In this document: piece after piece, positions 47,101-59,800 of the stretch
Numbering within the stretch: the stretch's first letter is position 1
Layout of the letters: every line of letters starts with the position of its first letter
DNA from: Annona cherimola
Lineage: Eukaryota > Streptophyta > Magnoliopsida > Magnoliales > Annonaceae
Assembly: GCA_030490835.1 (NCBI GenBank)
Contig: CM059971.1
Location: 101,684,095-101,748,094, forward strand
Length of the DNA: 64,000 nucleotides
Direction of reading: 5' to 3'
Program-made: the position numbers and the translations under genes
Notes under the pieces: generated by a model
Told to the model about the DNA's origin: nothing
The model's input: the letters and a program-made list of their open reading frames with translations, nothing else
Databases searched by the model: none

Positions 47101-49766
47101 TGGATGATAGAGGCGCAGAGTCTAATAAGATTGATGCTACTGAGGCTTCGATACGAAAGCTCCTAACAAAAATGAGCATTGCTATCAAGGCAGTTGATGC
47201 CGTATCAAGCAGAATACATAAGTTGAGAGATGAAGAACTTCAGCCACAAATGACTGAATTGATTCAAGGGTATGACTTTGAATCCTTCTAGTTTATTTCT
47301 TTTTGCCTGTCTTGGCATATTTCAGTTCTTTTGGTTATACTAGTTTTGTCACTTTTCATTCAGTCTTTTCATTTCTATGCATGCTTTTACTAAGATGCGC
47401 ATTATTGACCTTAGCTGCAAGGAATTTTGTAAGGATGAGTTGGCATTTTCTGAAGATCACTAAGTGCAAGCTGATTTTGTCTTCTTTGTGTGGTTGAATC
47501 ATATAGCTTGCTAAAATAGATTAAAAACAGTATAGACCCAGTGAATATGATGGGAAAAGGATCAATTTTTATTGATTCCATGGTGACTTTACTTTGTTGG
47601 CATGCTTGTTGAAAAGAAATCAGATCATTCTTCATTTTGTGGTGTCCATTTGTGCACTTGATTTATTGATTCTAAGAATTTCATACATCATCCCGTGGCT
47701 CAATTTTTCCATGCGTTAATGCTTTTGTGATTCGTTTGGATATCTGTGAAGTTTCTACAATTGGCTTCTTGCCAAATATTAACTTTTTACCTTGGCCCTT
47801 TGGAAATGGCCGTTTGGAGAGGACAACACGTTCTTCAATCCCACCTGATACTGACACCTTAATACTAAAGCAAGACAAAGCACAAGTAATGAAGGCAATC
47901 AACTTTTACCTAGGAGGACCTTACTGAATGAAATTTATCATCCCACCCACTACTGACACACAGCTATAGTAGTGATGTAGGTAATAAGTGCGGCCAAGGA
48001 ACATAAAGCATGGAGACCATCCAAGAGCATGCTTAGTCTGGGTGCTGGGGACCATTTGCCAAAAATAGTTGAAAGCAAAGCTCACACCAACATACAAAAG
48101 CCTAGGGCCTTGTTAAAATAGAAAGTACACAGCCATCCCTGCCGTTTACTGTTTATCTTTAGGGCATGTAACCATTGATCAACCAGTTTGAATGCACGTG
48201 GTAGGTTAATAACATCCTATTTTGATGAGAGCATCCTACTGAAATGTTTTTGTTGTGTTTTTTAATAGTCTACAAAGACATTGCTTCAAAAAAAAAAAAA
48301 ATCTACAAAGAGAATTATATTTGGAGGCTAATGTTGTGCTTTTGTCTGGTGAGTTTTTAAACAAGCTGGCAAAACAAGATCAGAGCAGCTTATACTGTGG
48401 AATAGATACATGATAATGAATCCATAATTTTTTGTATTGGCTTATGCAACTGCTCCGGATGATCAACATTTTTTTGCAGACAATGTTACTCCAAACTTGC
48501 ATAAATCATACATTGTTTAATGGAGCATGATAATACTCGATATATTGCATACCACCTAAAATGCCTTTTTAAAAAATATTTTTGAATATATATTTTTTCA
48601 TTTTTATGTGGGTCTGAGTGTATTTATCTCATATACCAAAATTTACCATTTTAAAATTTTTGTGCATTTTTTTTTTTTTTTTACAAATGTTCAAAAATGA
48701 TAAAATTTGGTTCATGGAATAAGTATACTTGGGCCCACATAAAAATGAAAGAAAAACAAAAATATTCAAAAATATTTAAAAAAGGCCATATGCAGTATAT
48801 CGCATATCATCATGCTCCTTGTGTAATATCCCATACCAAAAAATTCAATTTAATGCTCCTTGTTTATATGTTCATGTCAAAGTTTATTCTCTGTAATTAA
48901 TGTTTGCAAATCTTTCGAAAAATGAGTCATTTTCATAGTTCATAATTCTCCTACATTGAACTTAATTTGTGTATAGATTGATAACCATGTGGAGGAACAT
49001 GGTGAAGTGCCATCAGAAGCAGTTCCAAGCAATCCTTGAGGCCAAGAGTCATTGTCTAAAGGGAAAAATTGGTATTCAAAGAGATTCAAGCATGACGGCT
49101 ACCATGGAGCTTGAGGTTGAGCTCTTAAATTGGTGTTCCCGTTTTAATGACTGGATCAGCACACAAAAAGCTTACATTGAAGCCCTGAATGGGTGGTTGC
49201 TGAGGTGCCTACTCCAGGAACCAGAAGAAACTCCAGATGGTATTGTACCATTCTCCCCAGGAAGAGTTGGTGCTCCTCCTGTATTTGTTGTATGCAATGA
49301 TTGGAACCAAGCTATGGAGAGAATTTCAGAGGCTGAGGTTTCAAGGGCAATACAAACATTCGCCGGAAGAGTACACACATTGTGGGAAATGCAGTATGAG
49401 GAACAGCGGCAAAAACTTAGGGCCGATGATCTTTCCAAAGATCTTGAAAAGAGGATTAAATCTTTGCGCCAGGAGGGTCGAATGCCAAGGCAGCAAAATG
49501 CATCTCATCGAACTGCTGTGTCAGTTTCTGAGAAAGACACGGTTGTTCAGCCCGATGATGACAGCAAATTAACTATGGATTCAATGAGAAAGAGGTTGGA
49601 TGAAGAGAAGGCAAAGCATGCAGAAACTGTGAAACAAGTTCATGAGGTTGCTTCTGGTAGTTTAGAGATGGGTTTGGTTCCTATTTTTGAGGCCATGGAG
49701 AATTTCACATGTGAAATGCTGAAAGTTCATGAAGAAGTGAGAGTCCAAGGCATCACAGGCACTTGA
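44105..49766 (+). CDS. DUF630/DUF632 protein, NRG2/REL2 type
   Basis: Four exons (44105-45404, 45505-45701, 47046-47269, 48977-49766) join in phase to 836 residues. MGCGGSK at the start is an N-myristoylation signal, so membrane attachment is likely. Residues 1-60 are the DUF630 domain (LCRERKELIRDA, AAHVAYFRAL). A Ser- and His/Asp-rich stretch (about 65-130) and a proline-rich part follow, with eight consecutive prolines before EGSAWDFLNPF (214-232), a hallmark of the family. From about residue 380 (LVRDIREGTRDIQDVV) to about 700 lies DUF632, including KLYAWEKKLYKEVK, RIHKLRDEELQPQM, LITMWRNMVKCH and GAPPVFVVCNDW. The C-terminus is charged and coiled-coil-like. Relatives in Arabidopsis and rice act in nitrate signalling (NRG2) and leaf shape (REL2). 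The exact role of this copy is not known. The exon 2 acceptor was placed at 45504 because it alone keeps the frame. Intron 3 contains a foldback element. Confidence 0.93.
48555..48810. repeat. Foldback element in intron 3 of the DUF630/DUF632 gene
   Basis: Inverted arms contain GTGGGTCTGAGTGTATTTAT, ACCAAAATTTACCATTTTA and their inverse relatives (TAAAATTTGGTTCATGGAAT, AAGTATACTTGGGCCCACAT). The right end carries a hairpin ATATGC-AGTATATC-GCATAT (48788-48807). Confidence 0.7.
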
Positions 49767-50800
49767 CTGTGTGTGATTCAACTTTTGGCTTTGTATACAC
49801 TCAGGCTCATTCTTAGCTTGACCATGACAGCCAGGGGGAGCGCTCCACTTGCTGTGGCAGACGGCAGACGGCTTATGAATGTGGAGCAAGGACATGGCGG
49901 GATCAATTGGAGGGAACAAGTGAGTGGAATTGTCAGCACCTTGTGTTGAATACATGGTAGTAGCAACTCAGGAGAGTATGGTGGAAATGGTGATTGGTTG
50001 CTACTTCCATGACAATTTGAAAGCAGGACAAGAAGGATGAAGGGAGGAAAAAAGGAAACACCACTTGCAGCATCAGCCATGGAGGGCTTGTAGAACCCAT
50101 ATGGCAAGATCAAGTTGAACTTTTGGGGGTTTTTGGCAAAACCCGCTAACCCAGAATAGCAGCAGTTGCATAGTTGATCAGAGATGACAAAAGGCATTCG
50201 ATAGGTCTTGTGTATAGAATTCATTGATTGTTTGGATGGGTGGTACGAGCAGTGGCAGACTTACGGTGGATGGATGGTGGGGATAGAGAAGAAATCCTTC
50301 TTTCTGATGGCGTCTCTGTACCAGTAGAAGTAGAATTTCTCCACCCAAAATTTTGGTAAGTTATCATCTGTATGTCTATCCTTTCGGCACAAGAAGGAGA
50401 GTTTGTATAAGAGAGTGGGCGTGTATGTAAAACGTAAGTTTATCAGCATCCCATCCTTTTGCAGGAAAGTAGTGTCGTTTCAGGTTTATCTGATCTGACA
50501 TAGCTCGCCCCTTGTGGATTTTGATTCCATTTAATTGATTGATTTATTTAATTTATTCCTTCCAAGGAAGTTCGTAAAAAAATGGACTACAGTTAATCAA
50601 AGCAATCCAAGTGTGGTCCATTGGTCGACTCAAATAAAAGGCAAGTCAGGACTATTTTAGAATGAAAAACTTCGGAGCTGTTCTTTGAAAGTGCAGAAAA
50701 TCTTTTGTCCTATTGTTCCTATATATATTTATATATGTATGTATGTATGTATTTATAAATCTTCTTCAGCATTTTGTTTTTCATTTCTTCTGCTTCTAAG
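49767..50800. other. 3' flank of the DUF630/DUF632 gene
   Basis: Probably contains the 3' untranslated region. A minus-strand open frame of 148 residues (49778-50224) has no recognised domain. A TATA-like AT-rich patch with a TATG repeat lies at 50720-50755. Confidence 0.45.
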
Positions 50801-52060
50801 ATGAAGAAGCTGAGCTTGTCTCTGAATTTGGACGGTGAAAGAAGGAATTTACAAGACTAGAGAGGAAACGCTGCGAAGAGGAGAGGGCCATAGGCCTCAC
50901 TTTTCTCCCCCATCAAGGATTCAGCTTTTACGGATGTCATGTTTGAAGCTCTCAATGTGTCATTTTGAAAGCTGAATGGTGGGGGACCGGACCAGCCAGG
51001 TCCGGTCAACTAGAAAAGTGCTTTTATTATTTATTTTTTCCCTCCGGAAACTGACCGCATCATCGCGGCGTGGTGCTTTCTAGTCTGGTCTCTCCTGGTC
51101 TTCTCCCCCCTTTCACCTACTTTTGTAAAGGCAGTAATATAAAATTATGAATTCTCTCAAACAGTTGAGAGAGTACAGTATCATCATCATCGTGTGCAGC
51201 AGGCTTCTGCTTCTTTCTGTTCAGCTTTCCCACTTGTTTTTCCTGTTCCGTCATGTGATGCGTTGTGGGTTGTTTCCCCATTATTGCACGTGCTTGACCG
51301 AGTGGTTGCTTCAGAAAATAAATTTGTATACATGAACAGATCTAATTGTCTGCCGACGGTCAAAGATTCATCTGCTTATTATTTGTAATGTTTGCAGGCA
51401 CGATGCATCGGTTGAGCAGCTATTAGAGCCAGGTTAGTCCTAGATTCATATTTTTTATTCAGAAACTACCGCAGGCGCAGCTGATGGTATCGTCTTATGT
51501 GCCACAATTCCACACCGACTCGATAATCATAAAATATTTAGCTAAACAAGGCAGTAGGTCATCGTCCTCCCAAGCTCTCCCACCTAACCAACTATATGGG
51601 CCCTCCTCTGTTGTCTTCAGTGAGCCCCATCTATTTTTCTTTCAGAAAAATTTCTAGATGATGTCTAGCCATGTCTTTTTCATTCTTCCCAACTTCTCTT
51701 GTTGGATAATTTTCTCCTTCACAACTGTTTTTAAACCATATTACTAGGTTTTTATCACTCTACTACTAGGTTAGTATACAGGAGTACCTCATTTCTAATT
51801 TCTTTCCCCTTCAGTTGGCACTCGTTACGGTCATGTAAAATGTCAGAAGCACCATGCTCTATTTCTTCCACCCAGTTTTTTTTTTTTTTTTCTATGAAAT
51901 ATCTTTATTAATTTCTACATTTTCTAAAATTATTGGATCGAAAAACAGAACTGGTCATCATATAGCACCACTTAATATTCTGAAGCATTTTACCGTCTAT
52001 CTGACACTAAGTCTAAATTTAACTTATATTTAGCAAGACGGAGAAAAAAAAATAACAATA
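50801..52060. other. Unassigned region with exon-like signals
   Basis: A short frame starts at 50802 (MKKLSLSLNLDG, 19 residues). A segment at 51398-51432 is flanked by TTTGCAG and GTTAGT like a small exon. A perfect inverted repeat lies at 50985-51007. No family could be assigned and the signals may be chance. Confidence 0.3.
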
Positions 52061-52074
52061 AGCCATGACCGGGT

Positions 52075-52265
52075 TAGCTGGCGTTAGTAAAAGCTTCCTT
52101 AGGCCAGCTTAAAAAATATATTTCTAGGCTTTCTTTTTTTTTTTCAGTTTTTTTTTCTGTAAACATGTTAAGCTAAGTGTATCGCATATTTAAATCAAAT
52201 TTTATCATTTTTAAATATTTTTAAGTTTTTATTTTTAAAGACAATGACATTCTTGTAATTTTCTG
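52075..52265. repeat. Half foldback element with hairpin cap
   Basis: The cap pairs AGCTGGC (52076-52082) with GCCAGCT (52103-52109). A T-rich zone follows, then the family core (AAACATGTTAAGCTAAGTGT, TTTTATCATTTTTAAATATT, AATGACATTCTTGTAATTTT). The second arm is missing. Confidence 0.6.
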
Positions 52266-52794
52266 AGTCTCAAAAATAATAACACAAAAGGGACCTTAAA
52301 ATTCGAACCATATTTATTCCCCAAATCAATTAATTGAGATTTCTACCACCTCTCATTGCATGTTGAATACGATGTTGAATTATCAAGCACAACTGTGTCA
52401 GCATCGTCAGTGATCCCCACAAAAGCTTTTGTTAGTTGGCCAACCTCGGCGATTTCGCGCAGATTAGATGGAGCATCATGTAGACGAGGGGAATAAGATT
52501 GTACCCTTTTTTGTGGGTGACCCACGCTGAATTTATAAACAAGTAGTCAATAAAATATAAGCAATTTCTGATCGATCAACGAGAGGGGGGGGGGAGGACA
52601 AAAAGCACTAATGAGATAGCAATAATAATCATACGCCACCACACACCATACTCTAATGGAGGTGCATCGACCACACCATTGATCAGATCAAACCCACTGG
52701 CGGGAGTGCACCAAAAAGTGAATAATGATTCCAACCAAACCCGGGCCAAGACTTATGATCACACAACTCTAGCAGAAAACAGCAGAAATGCCAC
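52266..52794. other. Intergenic stretch, no gene seen
   Basis: A minus-strand frame at 52343-52525 (60 residues) has no recognised domain. A G-run lies at 52586-52595. Confidence 0.4.
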
Positions 52795-53112
52795 TAAAAT
52801 AATTGAATAATGTTTCAATGTATCAGGATGCAAAACCCTATTTTTTAATATCTTTTTTGTATAGAACTGTTAATTTAGGTATATGTAATCTGTAAATCAA
52901 ATTTTACTATTTTTTAAAATGTATATATATTTTTTTCATTTTTTAAAATAAGGAAGGTTAAACGACTAAAACACCCTATTTTTTAAAAAATAAAGAAATA
53001 TATTTATGCATCTTCAAAAATGATAAAACTTAATACAAAAACTAAATACACCTAGATTAACAATTTTATAAAAAGAATTTAAAAAAGATAGAATTTTACA
53101 CCTTAATGCATT
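52795..53112. repeat. Foldback element
   Basis: The ends AATGTTTCAATGTATCAGGA and the inverse of TTAATGCATTGAAACATTAC are inverted. The core words TGTTAATTTAGGTATATGTA and ATTTTACTATTTTTTAAAAT recur inverted near 53020-53080. Confidence 0.75.
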
Positions 53113-53832
53113 GAAACATTACTCAAAATAATTAGTTACCAACGAATGCTAGCAACAACTTTCTTTGCTGTCTCTTCTGGTTCTAACTGAATGTTTGAAA
53201 TCACAGGCATTCAAACGTTGCAAAGCCAACGGTCAATGAAAAGGAATGAATAATATTTGAGAGTGAACATAAAAACAAATATACATTACACTTCCACGTT
53301 CCAGTAGTTTCAGAGACAAATGGTGAAGATATACTTCCACGTTCCAGTAGTTTCGACCAACGTTTACCCTGTTGCTCCCTGGTAAAAGATTTACCAACAT
53401 GCTTCATGATAGCTAAGGTCTGCAGCCAGACAACGAATCAGACACTTCCACAAGTTTGCCTACAGGTTCACATGCACTCCTCACCGTGACATCCCAATGG
53501 CACGACAAAGAAGTAGCACTACGCCTCAATGATTTGAGGCAAAACCAAAGAACATTCTGTCTTCAGATACCACATTCCAAATTCCGGTCGCACTGAATAC
53601 TCCATATCACCAGTGATATCCCCAACAACCAACAACAAGGTGAATAAAACAAATCATCCAACTTATGTCAGAATTTGAGGATTCATGTGCTTACCAGAAG
53701 CCCCACAAACACAGTAAAAAAACAAAACAGCTCTCCACTCAGCAAAGCATCGCAAACTGAGCCATCTGCCAGCTTCCAGTGGGTCAAAGAAGTTCTTGAG
53801 CTATGGCAACACATTTTGGTTCAGTCAAGGAA
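53113..53832 (-). other. Probable 3' untranslated region and flank of the RING-CH gene
   Basis: It follows the stop codon at 53833. It contains a 22-bp direct repeat of ACTTCCACGTTCCAGTAGTT (53290 and 53333). No further gene is supported. Confidence 0.4.
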
Positions 53833-56800
53833 TCAGGTAGAATGTGCACTGTGTGTTCGTGAAGCCCATATCCCAAAAACAAGAAACCAAAAGACGAACA
53901 AGATTGCCCAATAGCGTGCTGGACCATACTTTATTCTGGTCAGCACAACCTGCAATTTTGAAATAATTTTTGTCATCAGTCATTTCCCAGCATATTCAAG
54001 ACCTTGAATACTAAGTGAAAGGAACAGCTGCAGAAGTTTTCTTCAGCATTTCAAGAGAAAATGTTAAAATTTTCAAAATATTTGTGTGGTTCATGTCATG
54101 TTTCTGGAACCAAGATGGAAGAGAGAATATTTCAACTTACAAAACGAAGGAAAACCACAACTGCCAGAGCACATACGCCTCCTAGAAGAATATGGAGACC
54201 ACTCTTAGCAGTCCTCTGCCCAGAAATTGCAAACTTGTTAGGAAAAGATTTGTGTAACACAATCTAAATGCATGAGGGTCTGATATATACAGGATGTAAA
54301 TAGCCAGGCATTCTATGGAAGGAATTCACTATTGGCTCTTTGTTAGTCCTAAAATAATTAAGTTTATTAAACTAAATGGAAGAATCAAGACATTTGGATT
54401 TCAATACAATAGCCTGCATTAATTATATCATCCCACTAAAGCACCTTATAAATACAGGTAGCACCAATGGAAATATTCATTTATGTCTTTCGCTCTATGA
54501 TTGCATTATTATTCTCAATATTAGTGATAACAAAAGTTTGAAATAGACATGCAAATATTTATGGAAGCATAAAGCGGTCTTCAGATTTGGACAAACTAAC
54601 AGTTGAGAGAATAACAAGCAAGACAACAAGAGAAACTTGATTATTAGATGAAGAGATACTAGCGTGTGTTGGTAATAAGGATGAGGGTGGAAAATTGTTT
54701 TTCACTTATTTTTTGCACACCTTTTAATGCGATTTGAAAATTTAGCTATCTAATATCCCTAATTTTTCCTCATTATTGCTGATATTTACAATCGCTAATT
54801 TCCATTTTTTCACACAAAACATACGTATTTTGTCTTTATTTACTTCAGTTCTAATAATTGCTCCCCATCACATCATTCTCTTTCTTTATCCCTAACTTCT
54901 CCAAGGCTATTAATTAGTATTCTCGAGCAGAAGAATAATGACTTCAGCATGCTATTGTGTCCTTACAAACTTATTTCTAATAATTCCTTAATATCATTCT
55001 CCCTCTTTTCCTCATTCTCGACTTAGCCAAGGCTTCTACTAAGTATTCTCAAGCACAAGAATCGTGCCTGCAACCTACCAACGAGGCATAAACAAAAAAC
55101 GTGTTATGAGGAGGAGGGGGGTTGGGTATTATGGATGCCATGATTCCTCCCAAAAACAGGCCAGGCCATTCCTTTCCCACAGAAGTCATGAATGCTTCCA
55201 TAGGTGAAATTTCCAATAAATAAAATCACAATTAACGTCAATGTCACTACATTGCTAATAATATGATAGAATTCAGATTGACCAATGGTTAGCAGGTGAA
55301 AAGACTGAATGATGAAGATGGGTGAAGCAGACCTATGGTGACAGAAGGATTGAAGATGGGTCAAGCAGACCTACGGTGACTGAATGATAGAAGATGGGTC
55401 AAGCAGACTTATGGTTTGGAGGTGAAAAGAAATGAATGATGGAAGATGGGTCAAGAGCAGACACATGGAACTGTCAGGTCATATTTGCGGTCCCAAGATG
55501 CTCATCCAATCCCAATTTTTCCTCGTGCATATTAACATCTCCATGCAATAAAACATGCAATATATTCAAAAACTGGAATAAACTCTACGCATAGGAAAGT
55601 TGTGGGACCATGAGTTATGCAAAAATTGAAAATAACACACACAAAAATGATCTAAAAATAGGAAATGGAAGAGACTTCAAGCTTTAACCATTAGAAAATC
55701 AAAACTATAAAACCAATAACCATGAAGCAGAAAAAAATCAGAAAGTTCTCATAATAATCTTAAAGATTGGCCATATAGCCTTCTATTACTTCCGCTATAA
55801 CGGGATAATGGAACGATGGAAGTCCAACACCCAAAAAGCTCACCCTTCCTGAAACTGGGAAGGAGTTGTTAGCAGTACAAGGTTGACACTGTAAATTGCT
55901 TGCTTCCACTGGTTTGTCATAATTAGGCTAGATGTACATATATGGTGGGTTTACAAAGTCTCCACAGGAGTGATGCCACTTCAAATGGTATCTTGAATTC
56001 TTGACGGGATGTTGAATGGGTGTCTGAGATCCCACAAAGGTCTTTTTCATGTCAACCATCTGGGATGGCAAGTACCCTTTAGGATCCAGACTGGATATGT
56101 ATACAATCTTCCGTATCCAATCTACCTTTTGTGTCAACATGAGAGACTGCCTTTCTTGGTCTATTATCAGTCCAGCATATGAGGAAAAATTTGACTATTT
56201 GGTTGGTAAAACATAAGAACTTAAAGCTGAGCTTGGACACAAACCTGTTGCATTTTAAAAATTACTTGTATCTCCAATCATGGCCCTCATATTTGTTATA
56301 GTCGCTCATACATATCTCTAATAACATCAATGTATCTATTGATAAGTCTTTTCTTTTCTAGAATATTTTGTATTAACCCTATCATATGCTTTTTATAAAA
56401 AACCATGTGTACATTCTTATTTTCTTGTTACAATTCTCAAATAATTGTCTTCGTTAGAAGATGGCTTCAGTGGTTAATCTTCCTAATATAAAACCAAATT
56501 CATTTTCGGAGACATTTGCTTCTTGTCTTAATATTTGTTCTGCCACTCTTCCCCACAGCTTCATTGTATAACTCACGAATTTTATTTCATTATAATTCAC
56601 ACACTTTTGAATATCTTCTCATTTTTATAGATTGATATTATAACACTTTTTCTCCATTCATTTTGGTATTAACTTTGTCATTGTCATTGTCATTGTCATC
56701 AAAAGTCATTTCCCACCTACATGGGGTCAAACTGCATAGATCCTGTTGTGTCATTGTCAACAGTCATAAACTACGTTTTTAATGATCTTTAACATTTTCA

Positions 56801-59800
56801 ATTTTGTCCTTATAACCTTGCTTAAAAAATTTGCTATCAATTTATACGTATCTCTCATGTTCTATTGTGTCTCAATTGGATATCATTTGCACATAATACT
56901 TTTCTGGTCCTCATGTTTCTTAGGGCTTCTTTACTTTAGAAATTTGAAATTTTAGAAAATACATGATCCTTTAATAAACTCTAGCAATAAGTTTTCCATT
57001 TTCTCTAATCACATCATCTTTTACTAAAACTCTATGTTTTTTCTTTTAATGAAACAAACATGTGCTAAGCCTTTACTTTTATTTTCTCTTATTTAGCTAA
57101 CTTAAATCGTTGTTTAATTCCTAATTTGTTATATAAAATTATTAAAAGTTTCGTGTTTAGCTTCACTTATAATTTTTTTAGTAGATTTTTTTAAAATAGT
57201 TTGTATTGTTGTAGATTTATATAATTTTTATTGGTCTATCATTTTCTAAACTTCTCTTGTTCGTCATTTTTTAGATTTTTAAACATCTTCGTTCCACCAC
57301 CAAGTTTTCTTACATAAGGATTTACAATTTTTATATAGTTTTAGAATATTTTGTCCAACTCTTTTAATGCATTCTGTCATTGCATTCCACATTGATTCTA
57401 CTTTAACTTCTTCTTTTTTTCTATATGCCATTTTTCTTGTTTTATCATTCTTTTATTAAAAAAGTTCTGTATTCACAACCTTAAGAAGTGATAAAACTTT
57501 TGGACGAAAAGTTTTTTGTATAAAAGTTTTAGATTGAAAAGTTTTAGGTGAAAACTTTTACTAGTTGTCGAACACCCTCTACATTTAAAAGAAAGAATAG
57601 GGAATTCTACGTGAGCATCCTTACAATTTCACCAGTTAATTACATTTAAAAGAAAGAATAGGTAAAGATCTAACTCATATTAAATGCATTAACTTTAAAG
57701 GCATGTTTGGTTACATATAAAGAATTTTCACTCTTCACAACTATCTTATTTTTGGCTATGTTTGTTTAAGTATAAAACTTTTCAAACTAAAACTTTTTGC
57801 TCTTCACAACTACTCTATTTTTTAATCATTTCTTTACATATTCCTATATAACTATCCTACTTTTCATCCATTTCTATATAATTACACATGCAACTAACTT
57901 ATCTATTTTGACTTTATTTTCTTTACTCCTCATTATTACTCCTATAATATTATATCATTTTCTTCTATGTCAAAAACTTTTTATCTAAAAGTTTTATCAT
58001 TTTCCAATCACACCATTTAATCATTTTTTCACATTTTCTTATACGACTATCCTACTTTTCAATCATTTCTACACAACAACTTATTCTCTTTATCTATTTT
58101 AACCTTATTCTCTTTATTCCTCATCATTAACCCTATTATATCATATAATTATCTTCTATTTCAAAAACTTCTACACCAAAAACTTTTTATCTAAAAGTTT
58201 TATAACTTCTCAAATGTCATTGCACTTTCAAATTTTTACCATAGAGTACCAATTCAATAAAAAGAAAACTTTTGTACAACAACTAGAAGACTGACTATGC
58301 TTTATTGGGCAAATTAAGGAACAAAATATCCACAAGATAAGTGTAGCAAGAATGCTGATTTTGAAGTGGAACAATAAAGGATAAAAATTAAGAAAAAAAT
58401 TAAATGTAACTAGAAGTTGTAAGAAGAATTAATAAAATCAGAGAAAATAGACGAAGTGGTTTGATCACCTACCATAGAAGGGAGAAAAACAACACTAGTT
58501 ATGTAAGAACGTGAGTGCGTTTAATAAAAGGTTATAAGAAAACGAGAAGATTGTTTAATATGGGTAGAGAACACTAAGAAAGATATGAACTGCTTGTTGA
58601 GAATGCAACCTAGGCTTGACAAGATTGACATAATAGAATCCATGTACCTAACCCTACTTGGGAATCGTGAAGGAAACACCTTGCACTCATAATGATAATT
58701 AATCATGTACAAATCAATCCAAGACTTGATAGTTTGAGATCTACATTTAACTCAATTTCCAAAATTAAGATATAAATTGCTTCCTTGTAGGACAGACCAT
58801 GAATGAGACAATTTAGAGTTTTAACCACTTCACACATGAAAAACTAAGAGAATATCTAAAATACGTTATAATTTTGATAGTTTGAGATCATTTAACTCAA
58901 TTTCGAAAATTAAGATACAAATTGCTTCCTTGTAGGTACCATGAATGAGACAATTTAGAGTTTTGACCACTTCCTACATGAAAACTAAGAGAAGATCCAA
59001 AAAGTTGTAATTTTTCAACTTTGATTCTTAATATGGTAACTCCTAATTGGTATGGAGTCTACAACCACAACAGATGACACAATCATGGACTGTGAGAGCT
59101 GATAGGTTTGCATATGCGAAAATTTAATGACTATCAACAGAAAAAAGTGTCCTTCAAGGGAAAGCAGTGCTTTTCTGCACTAATGTCAAATGCAACATCA
59201 TATCATCCACACTGAAATGAAAATCTATCATCACAAAAGACATGACAAAACTTGTGAAATCCGAATTTCGAGAAATGCCTGCTGTGATGCTGACAGCAAA
59301 TACTTAATAGATTGAACAGTTATATACCGGAAATTTCAAATTTAAATCTAGGTTCGGCCTGAAAACTGAGAGCGAGGCCAAACAATAGAACTTCTTGCCT
59401 CCAAAAACATAGCACAGCAACCTATAGAACTCCAACATATATTTTCCTACAAGTCTAATTATTGAATCCAAAAAATAGCTTACCTTTCCAACACGAGGAG
59501 CAATCAGCCATGCTAGAGTAACTGTAAGCAATCCAGTTGCCACAAGTATCCCAGTAGCTTCCACAGCCCATTTAGTTGTTAGATTCTCAGCAGGGACTGG
59601 AACTTCAACAGGAGCAGTAGAAGGTTGATCAATGACCACCTGTGAAACCGCTGTGGAATTATTGTGTGGATTAAACCACAATGAGATCTCACTAAGCCTT
59701 TGCCTCCGAATAGCAGCAACAGCATCAGGATCAACACCTGAATTCGTCTGTACAAGTGCAGTTGCATGTTCCCCAGTAGTGGTCCTTTCTCTTAGTGCCT

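Larger units (their letters stand above)
54142..59483 (-). other. 5.3-kb repeat-filled first intron of the RING-CH gene
   Basis: The donor AAG|GTAAGC lies at 59483 and the acceptor CAG|AGG at 54216. Inside are a dead RTE-type LINE, MITE copies and several tandem repeats, listed separately. No independent gene was found. Confidence 0.75.

Noticed and set aside
49778..50224. 148-residue minus-strand open frame after the DUF630/DUF632 gene
   Set aside because: It overlaps the probable 3' untranslated region on the other strand and has no recognised domain.
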